Source of the DNA: Bradyrhizobium sp. WSM3983
GTDB lineage: Bacteria; Pseudomonadota; Alphaproteobacteria; Rhizobiales; Xanthobacteraceae
Length of the DNA: 64,000 nucleotides
Reading direction: 5' to 3'
NCBI RefSeq assembly: GCF_000473045.1
Contig: NZ_AXAY01000009.1
Location: 1-64,000, forward strand
Shown one piece after another: positions 54,076 through 63,191 of the stretch. The notes below the pieces were generated by a model. The model saw nothing but the letters and a program-made list of their open reading frames with translations. It searched no databases and had not been told where the DNA came from. The translations under genes were made by a program, and so were the position numbers. Positions within the stretch are counted from its first letter, which is position 1. Each line of letters starts with the position of its first letter.

Positions 54076-54798
54076 CTACCGTGCGCAGTTCGATGCGGCC
54101 AAGCGTGCGACCGCCTGGATTGTCGACCTAACGCCGAGCTTGACCTTGGCGTTTTCGAGGTGAAACGCCACCGTATAGCGCGAGATTCCCATGATTTGTC
54201 CGGTGTCCCACGCCGACTTGCCTTCGGCGGCCCACTTGAGGCATTCGATCTCGCGAGGTGACAGTGCGCTTCCGTCAATCAGAGTTGTGGTCATTGTGGT
54301 TCGACGCACATGCGCGTGAAAGTACATCGCGATCAGCTCGAGCACGCGAGCATTTTTCTCTATCGACTGTTCGAATGAGGAACGACGCTCGTCCGCGGCA
54401 AATGTCACTGCCGCTATTGCGCCATATCCGTCGTGGACCGGAATGGTAAATCCGCAGCGGATGCCGAATCTCGCAGCCTCCTCGAACAACGCGCTTCCTG
54501 TCGTCAGAATCGGAGTTGGTTCGATGTCAAGCCCCCACCGAAACGGCTCGGGACGCCGCAGAGCTTGAATAATCACCGGATCCTGACGCTCGTAATGGTT
54601 CTGCAAATAGAATGAGGTCCAGGTCGAGGGATAGTTGGAAATCAGAACTGGTGCCGTCGAGGGCGGCCGCGGCAAAGCAAGATAGGCGAAGCAACGTAGC
54701 TGGAGCGCCGTGGCAGCTCCGGCCATACTTTCGCGGAGGCTTTCCAAGTCCTTGCTCTCAAAAAGATGATCAACAAAGGTCTGAAAAACTCGACGCAC
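54076..54798 (-). CDS. traR: TraR, LuxR-type quorum-sensing activator
   Basis: A 240-residue activator. The autoinducer-binding domain contains the Trp/Tyr/Asp residues of the family in WTSFYLQNHYERQDPVI (about 58-74) and the later FRWGLDI. The C-terminal LuxR helix-turn-helix is LSPREIECLKWAAEGKSAWD and ISRYTVAFHLENAKVKLG. The GTG at 54798, preceded by GGGGGC, gives the usual start (M)RRVFQTF; a TTG at 54816 is an alternative. It should bind the TraI product and activate traI and the FseA gene. QseM (6320) is the predicted antagonist. Confidence 0.92.
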   Translation of the reverse strand: MRRVFQTFVDHLFESKDLESLRESMAGAATALQLRCFAYLALPRPPSTAPVLISNYPSTWTSFYLQNHYERQDPVIIQALRRPEPFRWGLDIEPTPILTTGSALFEEAARFGIRCGFTIPVHDGYGAIAAVTFAADERRSSFEQSIEKNARVLELIAMYFHAHVRRTTMTTTLIDGSALSPREIECLKWAAEGKSAWDTGQIMGISRYTVAFHLENAKVKLGVRSTIQAVARLAASNCAR

Positions 54799-54877
54799 GT
54801 TGCCCCCAAGGCTCAACCAGTCTTGGTACGCGAATGGTCTGCCCTTTTGTCAAGAACTGCAATTGGAATACCATGGT

Positions 54878-54894
54878 CTCCGCTCAGAGCGGAG
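54878..54894. promoter_or_regulatory. 17-bp palindrome upstream of traR
   Basis: CTCCGCTCAGAGCGGAG is a perfect dyad (8-bp arms, one central base) 80 bases before the traR start and 50 bases after the amidohydrolase stop. It could be a TraR-type box or the stem of a terminator for the demethylation operon; no T-tract follows. Confidence 0.45.
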
Positions 54895-54943
54895 GTGGCG
54901 TCACGATCGACCGTGTCGAAGTGGCAATGGCGTCATCCCTGAG

Positions 54944-55939
54944 TCAATCCAAGAGTGAAAGCCGCAAGAGACGTTCAGCATTGCCGTGGAGGATCTTATC
55001 CATTTCCGTCGGGGGCAGTTCGACCCGTTTGAGGGCGTCCAGGGTCGCTCCGATGGGGGCGAATGGTGCGTCGGTCGCGAACGTAATGTGATCGGTACCG
55101 AAGAATTCCAACCCAGACGGCAGGCCAGCCGTACCGCCGAACAAGGCAGTGTCCGCATAGAACATGTGAAAGTAGTCCAGGTGTGGTTTCTTGAGCGAGC
55201 TGAGGACACTGCTGTAGTCCTCGTCATTGGTGCGGCTACCAAGGTAAGCCATACCTGCACCGAGGCGTCCGTCGAAATATGGGATCATTCCGCCCAGATG
55301 GTGGGTTATTATTTTGAGGGTCGGATGCCGGTCGAAGACCCCAGAGAAAGCAAGGCGCGCCATAGCTACCGAAGTCTCATAAGGCCAGCCAAAGCACCAC
55401 CACATCTCGTACCGCGATCTCTGTTCTGACTTGTAATCCGTCATTGCGGCGGTCCGCGCCGGATGCAGCCAAATCGGAAGATCGTGGTCGGCCATGATCT
55501 CGAAGAGGGGCCGGAACTCGGGCAGGTCGAGCGGACGGCCGGCTACGTTTGTGTAGATTTGAATGCCCCGTGCCCCCAGACCTATCGCCCTGGTTGTCTC
55601 TTCCAAAGCCGCATCGACATCGTTGAGCGCCACGGTCGCCACCCAGGCAGGAAAACGGTCCGGATGACGCCCGGCAATTTCGGCCATCTCGTCGTTGGCC
55701 ATCCGTGCAAGTTCTTGAGTCTCGGAAGGTGGGGCAACCTCCTCGATTACCGGGTGCGGAAGCGAGATGACTTGCACATAATCGCCGTGGCGATCCATTT
55801 CCACGAACCTCGCGTCGAGGTTTATGATCTGCGGCGTCCCTTTCATTCGCGTGGCGATGCCGCCTAGGGCGGATCCTGTACGCGACAAGCGCTCCAAGTA
55901 TCGGGGCGGAAAAAGATGAGTGTATATATCAATGATCAA
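54944..55939 (-). CDS. Amidohydrolase-family enzyme (ACMSD/LigW-like decarboxylase or hydrolase)
   Basis: A 331-residue TIM-barrel enzyme. The start is a TTG at 55939 with AGGAG seven bases away, giving (M)IIDIYTHLFPPRYLE. Metal ligands are visible as His in IWLHPART (about 158), His in IITHHLGG (about 217) and Asp in FATDAPFAP (about 293). The first metal motif, HxH in ACMSD, is YTH here, so the first His is replaced. Relatives decarboxylate aromatic acids (5-carboxyvanillate, resorcylate) or hydrolyse ring-fission products (LigY-like). It is the last gene of the demethylation operon. A decarboxylase for a demethylated aromatic acid is the favoured role. Confidence 0.85.
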   Translation of the reverse strand: MIIDIYTHLFPPRYLERLSRTGSALGGIATRMKGTPQIINLDARFVEMDRHGDYVQVISLPHPVIEEVAPPSETQELARMANDEMAEIAGRHPDRFPAWVATVALNDVDAALEETTRAIGLGARGIQIYTNVAGRPLDLPEFRPLFEIMADHDLPIWLHPARTAAMTDYKSEQRSRYEMWWCFGWPYETSVAMARLAFSGVFDRHPTLKIITHHLGGMIPYFDGRLGAGMAYLGSRTNDEDYSSVLSSLKKPHLDYFHMFYADTALFGGTAGLPSGLEFFGTDHITFATDAPFAPIGATLDALKRVELPPTEMDKILHGNAERLLRLSLLD

Positions 55940-56035
55940 GTGCTGTCTCCTCGGATCCGTTCGGTGCAAGGGGTGACCGTGCGTCGAGCTACGCACGGTA
56001 CTCCAATTGGGCCGTCTTCGTGAGCTATGGGCCCC

Positions 56036-57451
56036 CTATGCCACGCCTTTGTCAGCTTTCGCCGCTCGCATCTCGCGTGCCGCCGCGGCGTAAGGTGCCG
56101 ATGCCACCGTGCAGCGCACCTGATATTGCCTGTGGAATTCCACATGCGGCTTGCGCGATCCGCTATCCGGCTCGCCCCACGTTAAAATGACTTCTGACCC
56201 TTCAACCGCGTGGTCTGCATCCACGGACGCGAGAGACAGCATGGCGGCTTCGTTTACGCTGTATCCACTGAAGCCAGCCATTCCAACGAGCTTCCCATCC
56301 TTGGCGCAGACCTTGTCGGTTTGGGGGAAACCGTAGGACGCTGTGGGAAATTCGATGTACTTGTACGGTATTCCAGCCTCGAACATCGAGCGCTGGATCG
56401 CGGCGACGTCGTCTTTGTTCCAAACAAGCGTTACCTTGCTGCGGTGCGGCCGATCAGCCATTTTCTCCAACGCTTCTCGACCCACAAAGTCGTGATCAAA
56501 TTTCATGACGCGGTTTAGGCCGATATCCCAAGGCGAGACGTAATAATCCTCGATGTTTGACGAGATAAAGCTACCGGCGAGTTGAATTTGACCGGCCCAA
56601 GATGTCTCCGGCAACCACTCTCGGAAGGCGCGCATCCTTTCGTCGGTATAGATCGCTGGAATGGGGTAGGCCCACCAGCCACCTTCACCGCCCGTGCTGA
56701 AGTAGGCAAGACGGCCGCCCGGCTTAAGACCGTGCTTCTGACCGGCGGCCAGCAGCGCGGCTCGCACCATGGGGCCGGCAGCGTATGGCCCGGACAGCTC
56801 AACGCCGAAGTGCCCCGCCATTCCATGGCGCAGCGCCATCACTTGCGCGCCTGCGATCTCGACCATTGCGGTATGGAAAAACGAAATCTTCGGCGCTTCG
56901 CCGGTGATTACGTCATAGAAGATCCTCTCGGCATTTGGACCGTCCATGCCGAACCGGAAGTTGGTACGGCCTTCGGAGTTCGCGGATGTCTGATAATCCC
57001 GCTTGACACTTACGTCATATCCTCCGGTCTCCGCGTTGAAGGCAACCCAATCCTGCAAGTGCATGCCGCTGATCAGCTCGAACCGATTGCTCCCGAGGCA
57101 GTGCACGATGCTCTCGCCGATGATCTTGCCGGCGTGATTGACGCCTACATATTGTCGCGCCCGACCTGGCGCGAAATTAGCCAAACTGTTGACGCCGAGG
57201 TGACTGAGGAGCTTCAGCGCATCAGGACCCTCGAGAAATAGCTCCGGCATGTGGTGGGACTGATCGAAGAGGATGGCGGTTTCACGCCAGGCGCGTTGTT
57301 CGTCCCGCCAATTCGAGAATTCTGCAGGTACGGGCGACGGTCCCGGCTTGTTTCTGTTGTGAGGAGCGGCCGGCGTGCTGCGGAAATGAATAACGAGGTC
57401 TGGCACCCGGTCAATCATATCCTGAAGGGAACGACTCTTGCTATCTAGCAT
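56036..57451 (-). CDS. Tetrahydrofolate-dependent aromatic O-demethylase (LigM/DesA type)
   Basis: A 471-residue protein of the GcvT/aminomethyltransferase fold, the same length as LigM and DesA of Sphingobium. Supporting segments are WRDEQRAWRETAILFDQSHH (about residues 46-65), LGVNSLANFAPGRARQYVGV, STGGEGGWWAYPIPAIYTDE and PHVEFHRQYQVRCTVASAPY near the end. It moves a methyl group from a methoxylated aromatic acid (vanillate, syringate, 3-O-methylgallate or similar) to tetrahydrofolate. The ATG at 57451 gives the standard start; the longer frame to 57562 is rejected. It is immediately followed by the C1 genes upstream in the operon. Which substrate is used cannot be read from the sequence. 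Confidence 0.9.
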   Translation of the reverse strand: MLDSKSRSLQDMIDRVPDLVIHFRSTPAAPHNRNKPGPSPVPAEFSNWRDEQRAWRETAILFDQSHHMPELFLEGPDALKLLSHLGVNSLANFAPGRARQYVGVNHAGKIIGESIVHCLGSNRFELISGMHLQDWVAFNAETGGYDVSVKRDYQTSANSEGRTNFRFGMDGPNAERIFYDVITGEAPKISFFHTAMVEIAGAQVMALRHGMAGHFGVELSGPYAAGPMVRAALLAAGQKHGLKPGGRLAYFSTGGEGGWWAYPIPAIYTDERMRAFREWLPETSWAGQIQLAGSFISSNIEDYYVSPWDIGLNRVMKFDHDFVGREALEKMADRPHRSKVTLVWNKDDVAAIQRSMFEAGIPYKYIEFPTASYGFPQTDKVCAKDGKLVGMAGFSGYSVNEAAMLSLASVDADHAVEGSEVILTWGEPDSGSRKPHVEFHRQYQVRCTVASAPYAAAAREMRAAKADKGVA

Positions 57452-57613
57452 GGTAATCTCTCTTTCTCTCGGCTGGTTGCTAAGCGCTAAGCATGTCGAC
57501 AGCCATTCGGCCGCAAAGCTCGTCGCGAGAGACGAGTTGTGGCAATTGGCGAACGCAGGCATGCTGTCCGTTTCGATCGGTCCGGGCCCGTTGAAGTGCG
57601 AATTTCCTCGGCT

Positions 57614-58039
57614 CTAACATCCGCTAACCGCTGCTGCTCCGGCCACGAACGTGCCTAGCCCTTGGATTGGTTTCTTTTCGCAACGGATCACAACCCTTGC
57701 CGAAGCGGTGCCATTTGAGAGCGCGCTGGGCTTTGTCACTGTCACGTCGACTTCAACGACATGTTTTCGTGTCAGCAGGCTATGCGCCAATCGTCCAGCG
57801 AAAGTCTCTATCAATGCGACATGTTCGCGGCCGAGTGCGGTCGCCTCGGCGACTATCTCGTTATAGTCGATTGTTTCGCTCAATCGATCATCACCGGACG
57901 AAGAAATGGCCAGACGCACGTTGAGCAGCAAAAGCTGCGAACGTCCGATCTCGTGCGTATCGACGCCGATATCGGCGGCAACTCTGATGTCTCGAACAAA
58001 AACGTCCTTTTGAATAATAGTCGTTTGATTGCTCGACAT
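57614..58039 (-). CDS. folB: Dihydroneopterin aldolase (FolB)
   Basis: A 141-residue protein of the FolB family: VFVRDIRVAADIGVDTHE with the substrate-binding Glu nearby, LSETIDYNEIVAEATALG, FAGRLAHSLL and VTVTKPSAL with the conserved Lys. It makes 6-hydroxymethyl-dihydropterin for folate synthesis. Presence in an O-demethylation operon is uncommon and suggests that the operon raises the folate supply. It starts two bases after the folD stop. A decrease in conservation after residue 120 (tail with VAGAAAVSGC) suggests the last part is not functional. Confidence 0.85.
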   Translation of the reverse strand: MSSNQTTIIQKDVFVRDIRVAADIGVDTHEIGRSQLLLLNVRLAISSSGDDRLSETIDYNEIVAEATALGREHVALIETFAGRLAHSLLTRKHVVEVDVTVTKPSALSNGTASARVVIRCEKKPIQGLGTFVAGAAAVSGC

Positions 58040-58041
58040 GC

Positions 58042-58926
58042 TTACGCTCGACGCAAAGTTGGTTGAGCACGATGCTGCTTTAGTGCTGCGCGCACTGTGT
58101 TGGCGAGAAGACAGGCGACCGTCATGGGACCGACGCCTCCGGGAACGGGGGTAATAGCCCTGGCGTGACTGAGCTCTTGGCGAGCACAGTCGCCGACCAA
58201 CCGGGGCCGGCCATCCGGACCAGATACTCTGCTGATTCCAACGTCGACCACGACAGCATTCGCTTTGATCCAGTTACCTTTCACCAATTCCGGATGGCCT
58301 GCCGCGACGACGACGATTTCGGCAGATCTGGTTATATCTGGGAGATTGCGGGTCAGCTTATGCGTTATGGTTACGGTGCATGCCCTCTCGAGGAGCAGAA
58401 GCGATATTGGCTTGCCGACAATGTTGGATTTGCCGATCACTACCGCATGCAGACCCTTGAAATTGTGCACGACACTCTCCAGCAACATCATGCACCCCAA
58501 CGGGGTACAAGGGACGAGAGCGTCCGTTCCGGATGACAGGCGACCGAAATTGACTGGATGGAAGCCGTCGACGTCCTTACGCGGGTCGATGCGATCGAGG
58601 ATCGTGCTCGGGTCCAATCCGTGGGGTAACGGAAGCTGAACGAGAATTCCGTGAACGGCCGGATCTGAATTCAACTGGTCGATGAGCGAAAATAGTCCGA
58701 ATTGTGAAGTGGTGGACGGCAAGCGATGTTCGACGGACGTGATCCCGATCTCTCGGCAGGCCGCCAGCTTTCTGGCTACGTACACGCAGCTGGCTGGATC
58801 ATCGCCTAGCAATACCACGGCGAGCGTCGGGCGCGTTCCGGTTTGCTCCACGAAATCGATGACGTCGGCCGCTACTTCATGAGTAAGCCGCTTTGCTATC
58901 TTTTTTCCGTCAATCAAGCTCGCCAT
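58042..58926 (-). CDS. folD: Methylene-THF dehydrogenase/cyclohydrolase (FolD)
   Basis: A 294-residue bifunctional enzyme. Conserved segments are DDPASCVYVARKLAACREIG with the catalytic Lys (about residue 55), VQLPLPHGLD, DVDGFHPVN, VIGKSNIVGKPISLLLL (NADP site, about 163-179) and TPVPGGVGPMTVACLLANT at the end. It oxidises 5,10-methylene-THF to 10-formyl-THF. The ATG at 58926 begins the standard N terminus (MASLIDGKKIAKRL). It sits seven bases after purU, forming the middle step of the C1 route. A second chromosomal copy is likely elsewhere, so this one serves the operon. Confidence 0.95.
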   Translation of the reverse strand: MASLIDGKKIAKRLTHEVAADVIDFVEQTGTRPTLAVVLLGDDPASCVYVARKLAACREIGITSVEHRLPSTTSQFGLFSLIDQLNSDPAVHGILVQLPLPHGLDPSTILDRIDPRKDVDGFHPVNFGRLSSGTDALVPCTPLGCMMLLESVVHNFKGLHAVVIGKSNIVGKPISLLLLERACTVTITHKLTRNLPDITRSAEIVVVAAGHPELVKGNWIKANAVVVDVGISRVSGPDGRPRLVGDCARQELSHARAITPVPGGVGPMTVACLLANTVRAALKQHRAQPTLRRA

Positions 58927-58933
58927 ATTCGAA

Positions 58934-59785
58934 TCACTTTGAGAAAATGACGGTCTTCGAACCGTTGAGCATTGCTCTGTCTTCCAAGTGGAATTGCACC
59001 GCGCGCGCGAGGACCCTGCGTTCGATGTCCCGACCCTTGCGAACCAGATCCTCGGGAGAGTCGGCGTGGCTGATCGCCTCGACATCCTGATGAATGATCG
59101 GGCCTTCATCGAGGTCGCCAGTGACGTAGTGGGCTGTGGCTCCAATCATCTTCACGCCACGTGCATGCGCCTGGTGGTACGGTCTCGCACCCTTGAAGCC
59201 GGGCAGGAAGCTGTGGTGGATATTGATGCAGCGCCCCGCTAGGAAGCCGGCCAGATCATCGGAGAGGATCTGCATGTAGCGCGCGAGAACGACAAGCTCG
59301 GCCCCCGTTCGATCGACCAACGATTTGATCTCGGCTTCCTGGCTCGGCTTTGTATCACCGGTAATGGGCAGGTAGTAAAATGGAATATCCGAAAGCCCTA
59401 GGACGTTCATGCCCTCGCGCGGATGATTCGAGATCACGCCAACGACATCCATCTTTAACTCGCCGATCCGTTGGCGATAGAGGAGATCTCCCAAGCAATG
59501 ACCGAATTTCGACACCAATATCAGAACCCGCGAGCGTTGCTCGGCTGGTCGCAGCTTCCAGTTCATCCCATGCCATTCTGCCGTTTCGCGGAAGCGCGCT
59601 TTGAACGCATCGTTGCCATTTGAGCGAAGCTCGAACCGCACGCGCATGAAGAACTTCTCTGCGTCAGGATCGTTGAATTGCGATGCCTCGACGATATTGC
59701 CGTCGGAGGTCGCGATCTGCCGAGCCACTTCGGCAACCAATCCAGGTCGATCTTTGCAGGACATTGTCAGAGTATAGGTGGTCAT
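58934..59785 (-). CDS. purU: Formyl-THF deformylase (PurU)
   Basis: A 283-residue protein: N-terminal ACT-type domain (TLTMSCKDRPGLVAEVARQI), then the formyltransferase-like domain with VLVSKFGHCL-type start, catalytic Asn/His in CINIHHSFLPGFKGARPYHQ (about 205-224) and Asp in DLDEGPIIHQD. It hydrolyses 10-formyl-THF to formate and THF, closing the cycle and freeing THF for the demethylase. It lies between the metF-like and folD genes with short gaps (21 and 7 bases). Confidence 0.95.
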   Translation of the reverse strand: MTTYTLTMSCKDRPGLVAEVARQIATSDGNIVEASQFNDPDAEKFFMRVRFELRSNGNDAFKARFRETAEWHGMNWKLRPAEQRSRVLILVSKFGHCLGDLLYRQRIGELKMDVVGVISNHPREGMNVLGLSDIPFYYLPITGDTKPSQEAEIKSLVDRTGAELVVLARYMQILSDDLAGFLAGRCINIHHSFLPGFKGARPYHQAHARGVKMIGATAHYVTGDLDEGPIIHQDVEAISHADSPEDLVRKGRDIERRVLARAVQFHLEDRAMLNGSKTVIFSK

Positions 59786-59806
59786 ATCGATCGTGTTCCC
59801 ATGCCG

Positions 59807-60649
59807 CTAGACGTGCACGCTGTTCGATGCCGAGAACGCCGCTATCCACTCGGAGAGCTTTTCGACGCCTCCAAAGGGGTACAGGTGGGCCTTCACCGCT
59901 CCGTGGAGCACGGGATCGAGCTGCCGAGCCAGGTTGTTGACCAGGAGATCGGGCGTCGCTGTGCTCAGTAGCCGCCTGATCGAGATGCCGTACTTGGCAA
60001 ACACGTTCGCTGAAGACTCGACACCACAGCGCGCAGCAAAGCGGATAAGCGACTTGACACTCGCGGGACCGGGAATGCCGATGCGAACGGTGGCATTGAC
60101 GCCCAGGCGCCTAATTTGCAGAAGCCAGCTAAGGACATCTTCGGAATCGAACGAAAATTGCGTAACGATTTCCGCGGTTTGGCCCGAGCGAGCGATGGCA
60201 CCAAGCTTGTCCGTCATTGCGCCTGTCAGCGCTGTGGAACTAATCTGCGGGTGCCCAGTTGGATAGCCCGCGATTCCTACGTGACGAATGCCAAAATCGG
60301 CAAGAAGGCCTGTATTGATGATGGCGAGCGCGTCCCCGTAGGGCCCAAGCGGCCGCGGTGGATCGCCGGCAATCACGAATACTCGCTCTACGGCGGCCTC
60401 GTCCTTCAGATCGGAAAGAAATCTGAAAAGTTCGCGGTGAGAAGTGATTCTGCGCGCAGAAATATGTGGGATTGGTACGTACCCCAGTCGGCGAACAGCT
60501 CCCGCGGTTCGAGCGAGATTGTCGACTTCATCACCCGGCAGAAATGTGATCGATACAGGTGTGCCCGACGCGATGGCCTTTCTCGCTGCCTGCAAACGGT
60601 GGACATCACCGGATGTAATCTCAAGTGAATAACCATTTAAGAATGGCAT
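59807..60649 (-). CDS. metF: Methylene-THF reductase-like protein (MetF family)
   Basis: A 280-residue TIM-barrel protein. MPFLNGYSLEITSGDVHRLQ marks the start; VSITFLPGDEVDN, VIAGDPPRPLGPYGDA (about 106-121), VGIAGYPTGHPQIS and the C-terminal VKAHLYPFGGVEKLSEWI are the conserved MTHFR segments. In this setting it would run in the oxidising direction, turning the 5-methyl-THF made by the demethylase into 5,10-methylene-THF, as proposed for the ligM-linked metF of Sphingobium. The ATG at 60649 is chosen; there is a GTG at 60658. It is 130 bases after the hydroxylase gene. Confidence 0.85.
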   Translation of the reverse strand: MPFLNGYSLEITSGDVHRLQAARKAIASGTPVSITFLPGDEVDNLARTAGAVRRLGYVPIPHISARRITSHRELFRFLSDLKDEAAVERVFVIAGDPPRPLGPYGDALAIINTGLLADFGIRHVGIAGYPTGHPQISSTALTGAMTDKLGAIARSGQTAEIVTQFSFDSEDVLSWLLQIRRLGVNATVRIGIPGPASVKSLIRFAARCGVESSANVFAKYGISIRRLLSTATPDLLVNNLARQLDPVLHGAVKAHLYPFGGVEKLSEWIAAFSASNSVHV

Positions 60650-60779
60650 TGAACTCACGCGTGGAATCCCTTTTGCGAGAACAGCTTCGTGGCGACGAGT
60701 GAAGACGTCAGGTTGCTGCTGGCTGAATGTTCGATGCGCGCGTGACAATGATCGTAGCGAGCAGCGGCGAATGCGCTCA

Positions 60780-62432
60780 TCATGGTGCAGCCATCTTGAG
60801 CCGCGGTCGCTCAATCGATTGACCGCAAACGGCCTGAAGGAGGTGGTGTGGATCTGCGCCGGAGCCTCTCCAGGCGACGAATTGATCGGGACGAATGAGA
60901 GCAAGTGGAGCTTCGTACAACGCCTCGATCGATGCCTCGTGCATGTCGACTCGTTGCAAGGGGATGAGCCCTGCGGCAGCCACTTGTTCAATGTCCGACG
61001 CTTCGCGTACTGCACTCTGGTTCAAAACGAGCAAAGTAAACCCGGACCCAAAATGATCGTAAAGCGACGAGCCGTCATCTAGCCACGCGTGCGGCGCAAG
61101 GCATCCGGGGTGTGCAGATGGTCGGTAGTTCGAGTGATGTTCCGTCGGTGGCTCGGTACCGTCATCGATTACGATTGGCGATTGCACATATCGCGATCCG
61201 AGTACAACGCCGAGCGTCGAGAACTCGCGCGTCTTTGTCTGGAGGATCTTCACTTCCAGTTCGGCGCGGGCGGATGCTGCTTGTGGAGTATCCTCTTCAA
61301 GTCCCTCGACCAGCAAGTCCGAGCTCAGAGTCCGATAGTTCTGAACCGCCTCGCCAATCGTACGCATATGAACCGGACGACGCTCAAGCTCGTAGGAATC
61401 GAGCAAGCCGTCTCTGCCCCACCCCTGAATGTTGGCGACGAGCTTCCAAGCAAGGTCGACGGCATCCCCTATGCCGAGATTCATGCCATACCCGCCGAAA
61501 GGCGGATGGAGATGACAGGCATCTCCGGCCAAGAAAAGGCGGCGATCACGGTAACGATCGGCGACGAGGCGGTGGGCCGCCCAGATGTCACGCTCCAGAA
61601 ATTCGATCCGAACGAGTCGGCCGACCGCCGCATGCACGAGTCTGGTGACTTCAGCGTCATCAGGTTGTTCGGCGCCTGGTGGCAGGCTTATTCCGAATGC
61701 CCAGACGTTGTCCTCAAGGGGGCTCATCACGGAAGGAGCAATCGAATTGATCAGCCAGTACATGATGGCGCGTCGCTCCGGACCCTCAGTTTCGAGCTCG
61801 GGTATGCGCAGGATGAGGTTGTAGTGACGAGTCATCGCATGGTCACCCTGCATGCGAGCGCCCATGACCGTACGGACGCGACTGCGAGCGCCGTCGGCGC
61901 CAACGAGGTACCGAGCCTTGATCTCGTAGCGCGTGCCGGTGGTGACGTCCGATGCGAAGGCCGTGACGTCATTTTCGGATTGGATTGCGTCGTCGAGCAA
62001 GACGCCAGTTGAGAGTGATGCCGACGGCAACTCGGCCAGCCGCCCTCTCATGACTTTCTCTACCGTATACTGAGGGACCCACTGCGCGGCTTCCGGAAAC
62101 CGCGGGTCACGCCGCTTTGCGCCTTCGAACGCATTTTCAATAACTGCAAGCGTCCGGCCGAGCAGAGTAGTCGCAAAGACGACATCTGTCGGATAGTCGA
62201 ACGGTAGCGGAGATGCCTTACGCAGAGCGTCGGCTATTCCCCATCGCCGCAGATGCTGCATGGTACGGACGTTGGTGGTTTTTGCTCGAGGCTGGGCGCC
62301 TTCCCGTTTGCGTCGCTCAATCAACTGTACGCGAATGTTTCGCATGCCGAGTTCGATTGCCAAAGCCAATCCAACGGGGCCTGCGCCGACGATCAGCACA
62401 TCAGTCTCTGCGCGAATGAGGTTTGCAGTCAT
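60780..62432 (-). CDS. FAD-dependent aromatic-ring hydroxylase
   Basis: A 550-residue class A flavoprotein monooxygenase. The FAD fold starts DVLIVGAGPVGLALAIELG (residues 10-28). The second FAD motif is RLFLAGDACHLHPPFGGYGM (about 285-305), and LVGADGARSRVR is the third conserved segment. A thioredoxin-like C-terminal domain extends the protein beyond 400 residues, as in MhpA, TfdB, PheA-type phenol hydroxylases. It uses NAD(P)H and oxygen to add a hydroxyl group to a phenolic ring. It is the first gene of the operon; the ATG at 62432 is 10 bases after a GGGAAG site. The product would be a catechol or trihydroxybenzene. Confidence 0.92.
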   Translation of the reverse strand: MTANLIRAETDVLIVGAGPVGLALAIELGMRNIRVQLIERRKREGAQPRAKTTNVRTMQHLRRWGIADALRKASPLPFDYPTDVVFATTLLGRTLAVIENAFEGAKRRDPRFPEAAQWVPQYTVEKVMRGRLAELPSASLSTGVLLDDAIQSENDVTAFASDVTTGTRYEIKARYLVGADGARSRVRTVMGARMQGDHAMTRHYNLILRIPELETEGPERRAIMYWLINSIAPSVMSPLEDNVWAFGISLPPGAEQPDDAEVTRLVHAAVGRLVRIEFLERDIWAAHRLVADRYRDRRLFLAGDACHLHPPFGGYGMNLGIGDAVDLAWKLVANIQGWGRDGLLDSYELERRPVHMRTIGEAVQNYRTLSSDLLVEGLEEDTPQAASARAELEVKILQTKTREFSTLGVVLGSRYVQSPIVIDDGTEPPTEHHSNYRPSAHPGCLAPHAWLDDGSSLYDHFGSGFTLLVLNQSAVREASDIEQVAAAGLIPLQRVDMHEASIEALYEAPLALIRPDQFVAWRGSGADPHHLLQAVCGQSIERPRLKMAAP

Positions 62433-63191
62433 GACTCTTCCCAAGAGGGTACCGGGGCCCCCTCGGAAAGGGGCGTTGATCTTCAAGTCTGCGTGTAGGG
62501 ATAAAGGCCGAGCGACAGTTGCCGCAGTGAAGGTCGCTTCAGCGTCGTAACGAAGCGATCGGGCAGATATCCGATAGCGTTCCAGCAGCAGCGTTTATCG
62601 TGGCAGGAGATACGATCGCTCGCTTGGAAAGAGCGAAATAGAGTCGCTCGATGCGTGATATCAAACCCTCCTTAAGTAGCCTGCGACGAAGGTATTCATC
62701 AGCCGGTGCACCTCCCTAAGACTTATGTATTTGGAGGAGCGTTAGCGATGAGAAGTCAGCGCAGGAAGATGCTAAAAGAGTCTCTGCGTTCACATTAGAT
62801 GATCGGTCGTGCTACCCGCATCCCTTCCATGACGAGAAGCTTTAGACAGGTCGCCTTTTGCGATACCCGATATTGATCGCCACGATGAATCTGCCATCTA
62901 TCGGCAACTGAGAGAAGATTGCAGTCTGCGCGCGAAATTGGATGGTCCAGTGGGCGAGTCTAGATAGCTCGGTGGCTCTTTATTGTTGGCCGCCATTGCA
63001 TCGATCGCTTACTAGACGACCGATTCCATGAAACCGATCATATGCAAAATGCCAGTTTTGCCGAATTTTCCGGCTGTTCTCGGAGGTCGCATATGATTCG
63101 AACTTTGGAAGCGCTCGACTAGGACGTCTGCGTGGAAGTATGTGAGATTCGATGATCTGAGCGAAGCTTTGCTCGACTATCAAGGCGATCC
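62433..63191. other. Region upstream of the demethylation operon, no gene seen
   Basis: About 760 bases. The 62440-62700 part should hold the minus-strand operon promoter; I saw no clear -35/-10 pair. No regulator of the operon is adjacent except the XRE gene that follows. Confidence 0.45.

Noticed and set aside
61089..62012. Plus-strand frame of 307 codons
   Set aside because: Antisense to the FAD hydroxylase; no motif.
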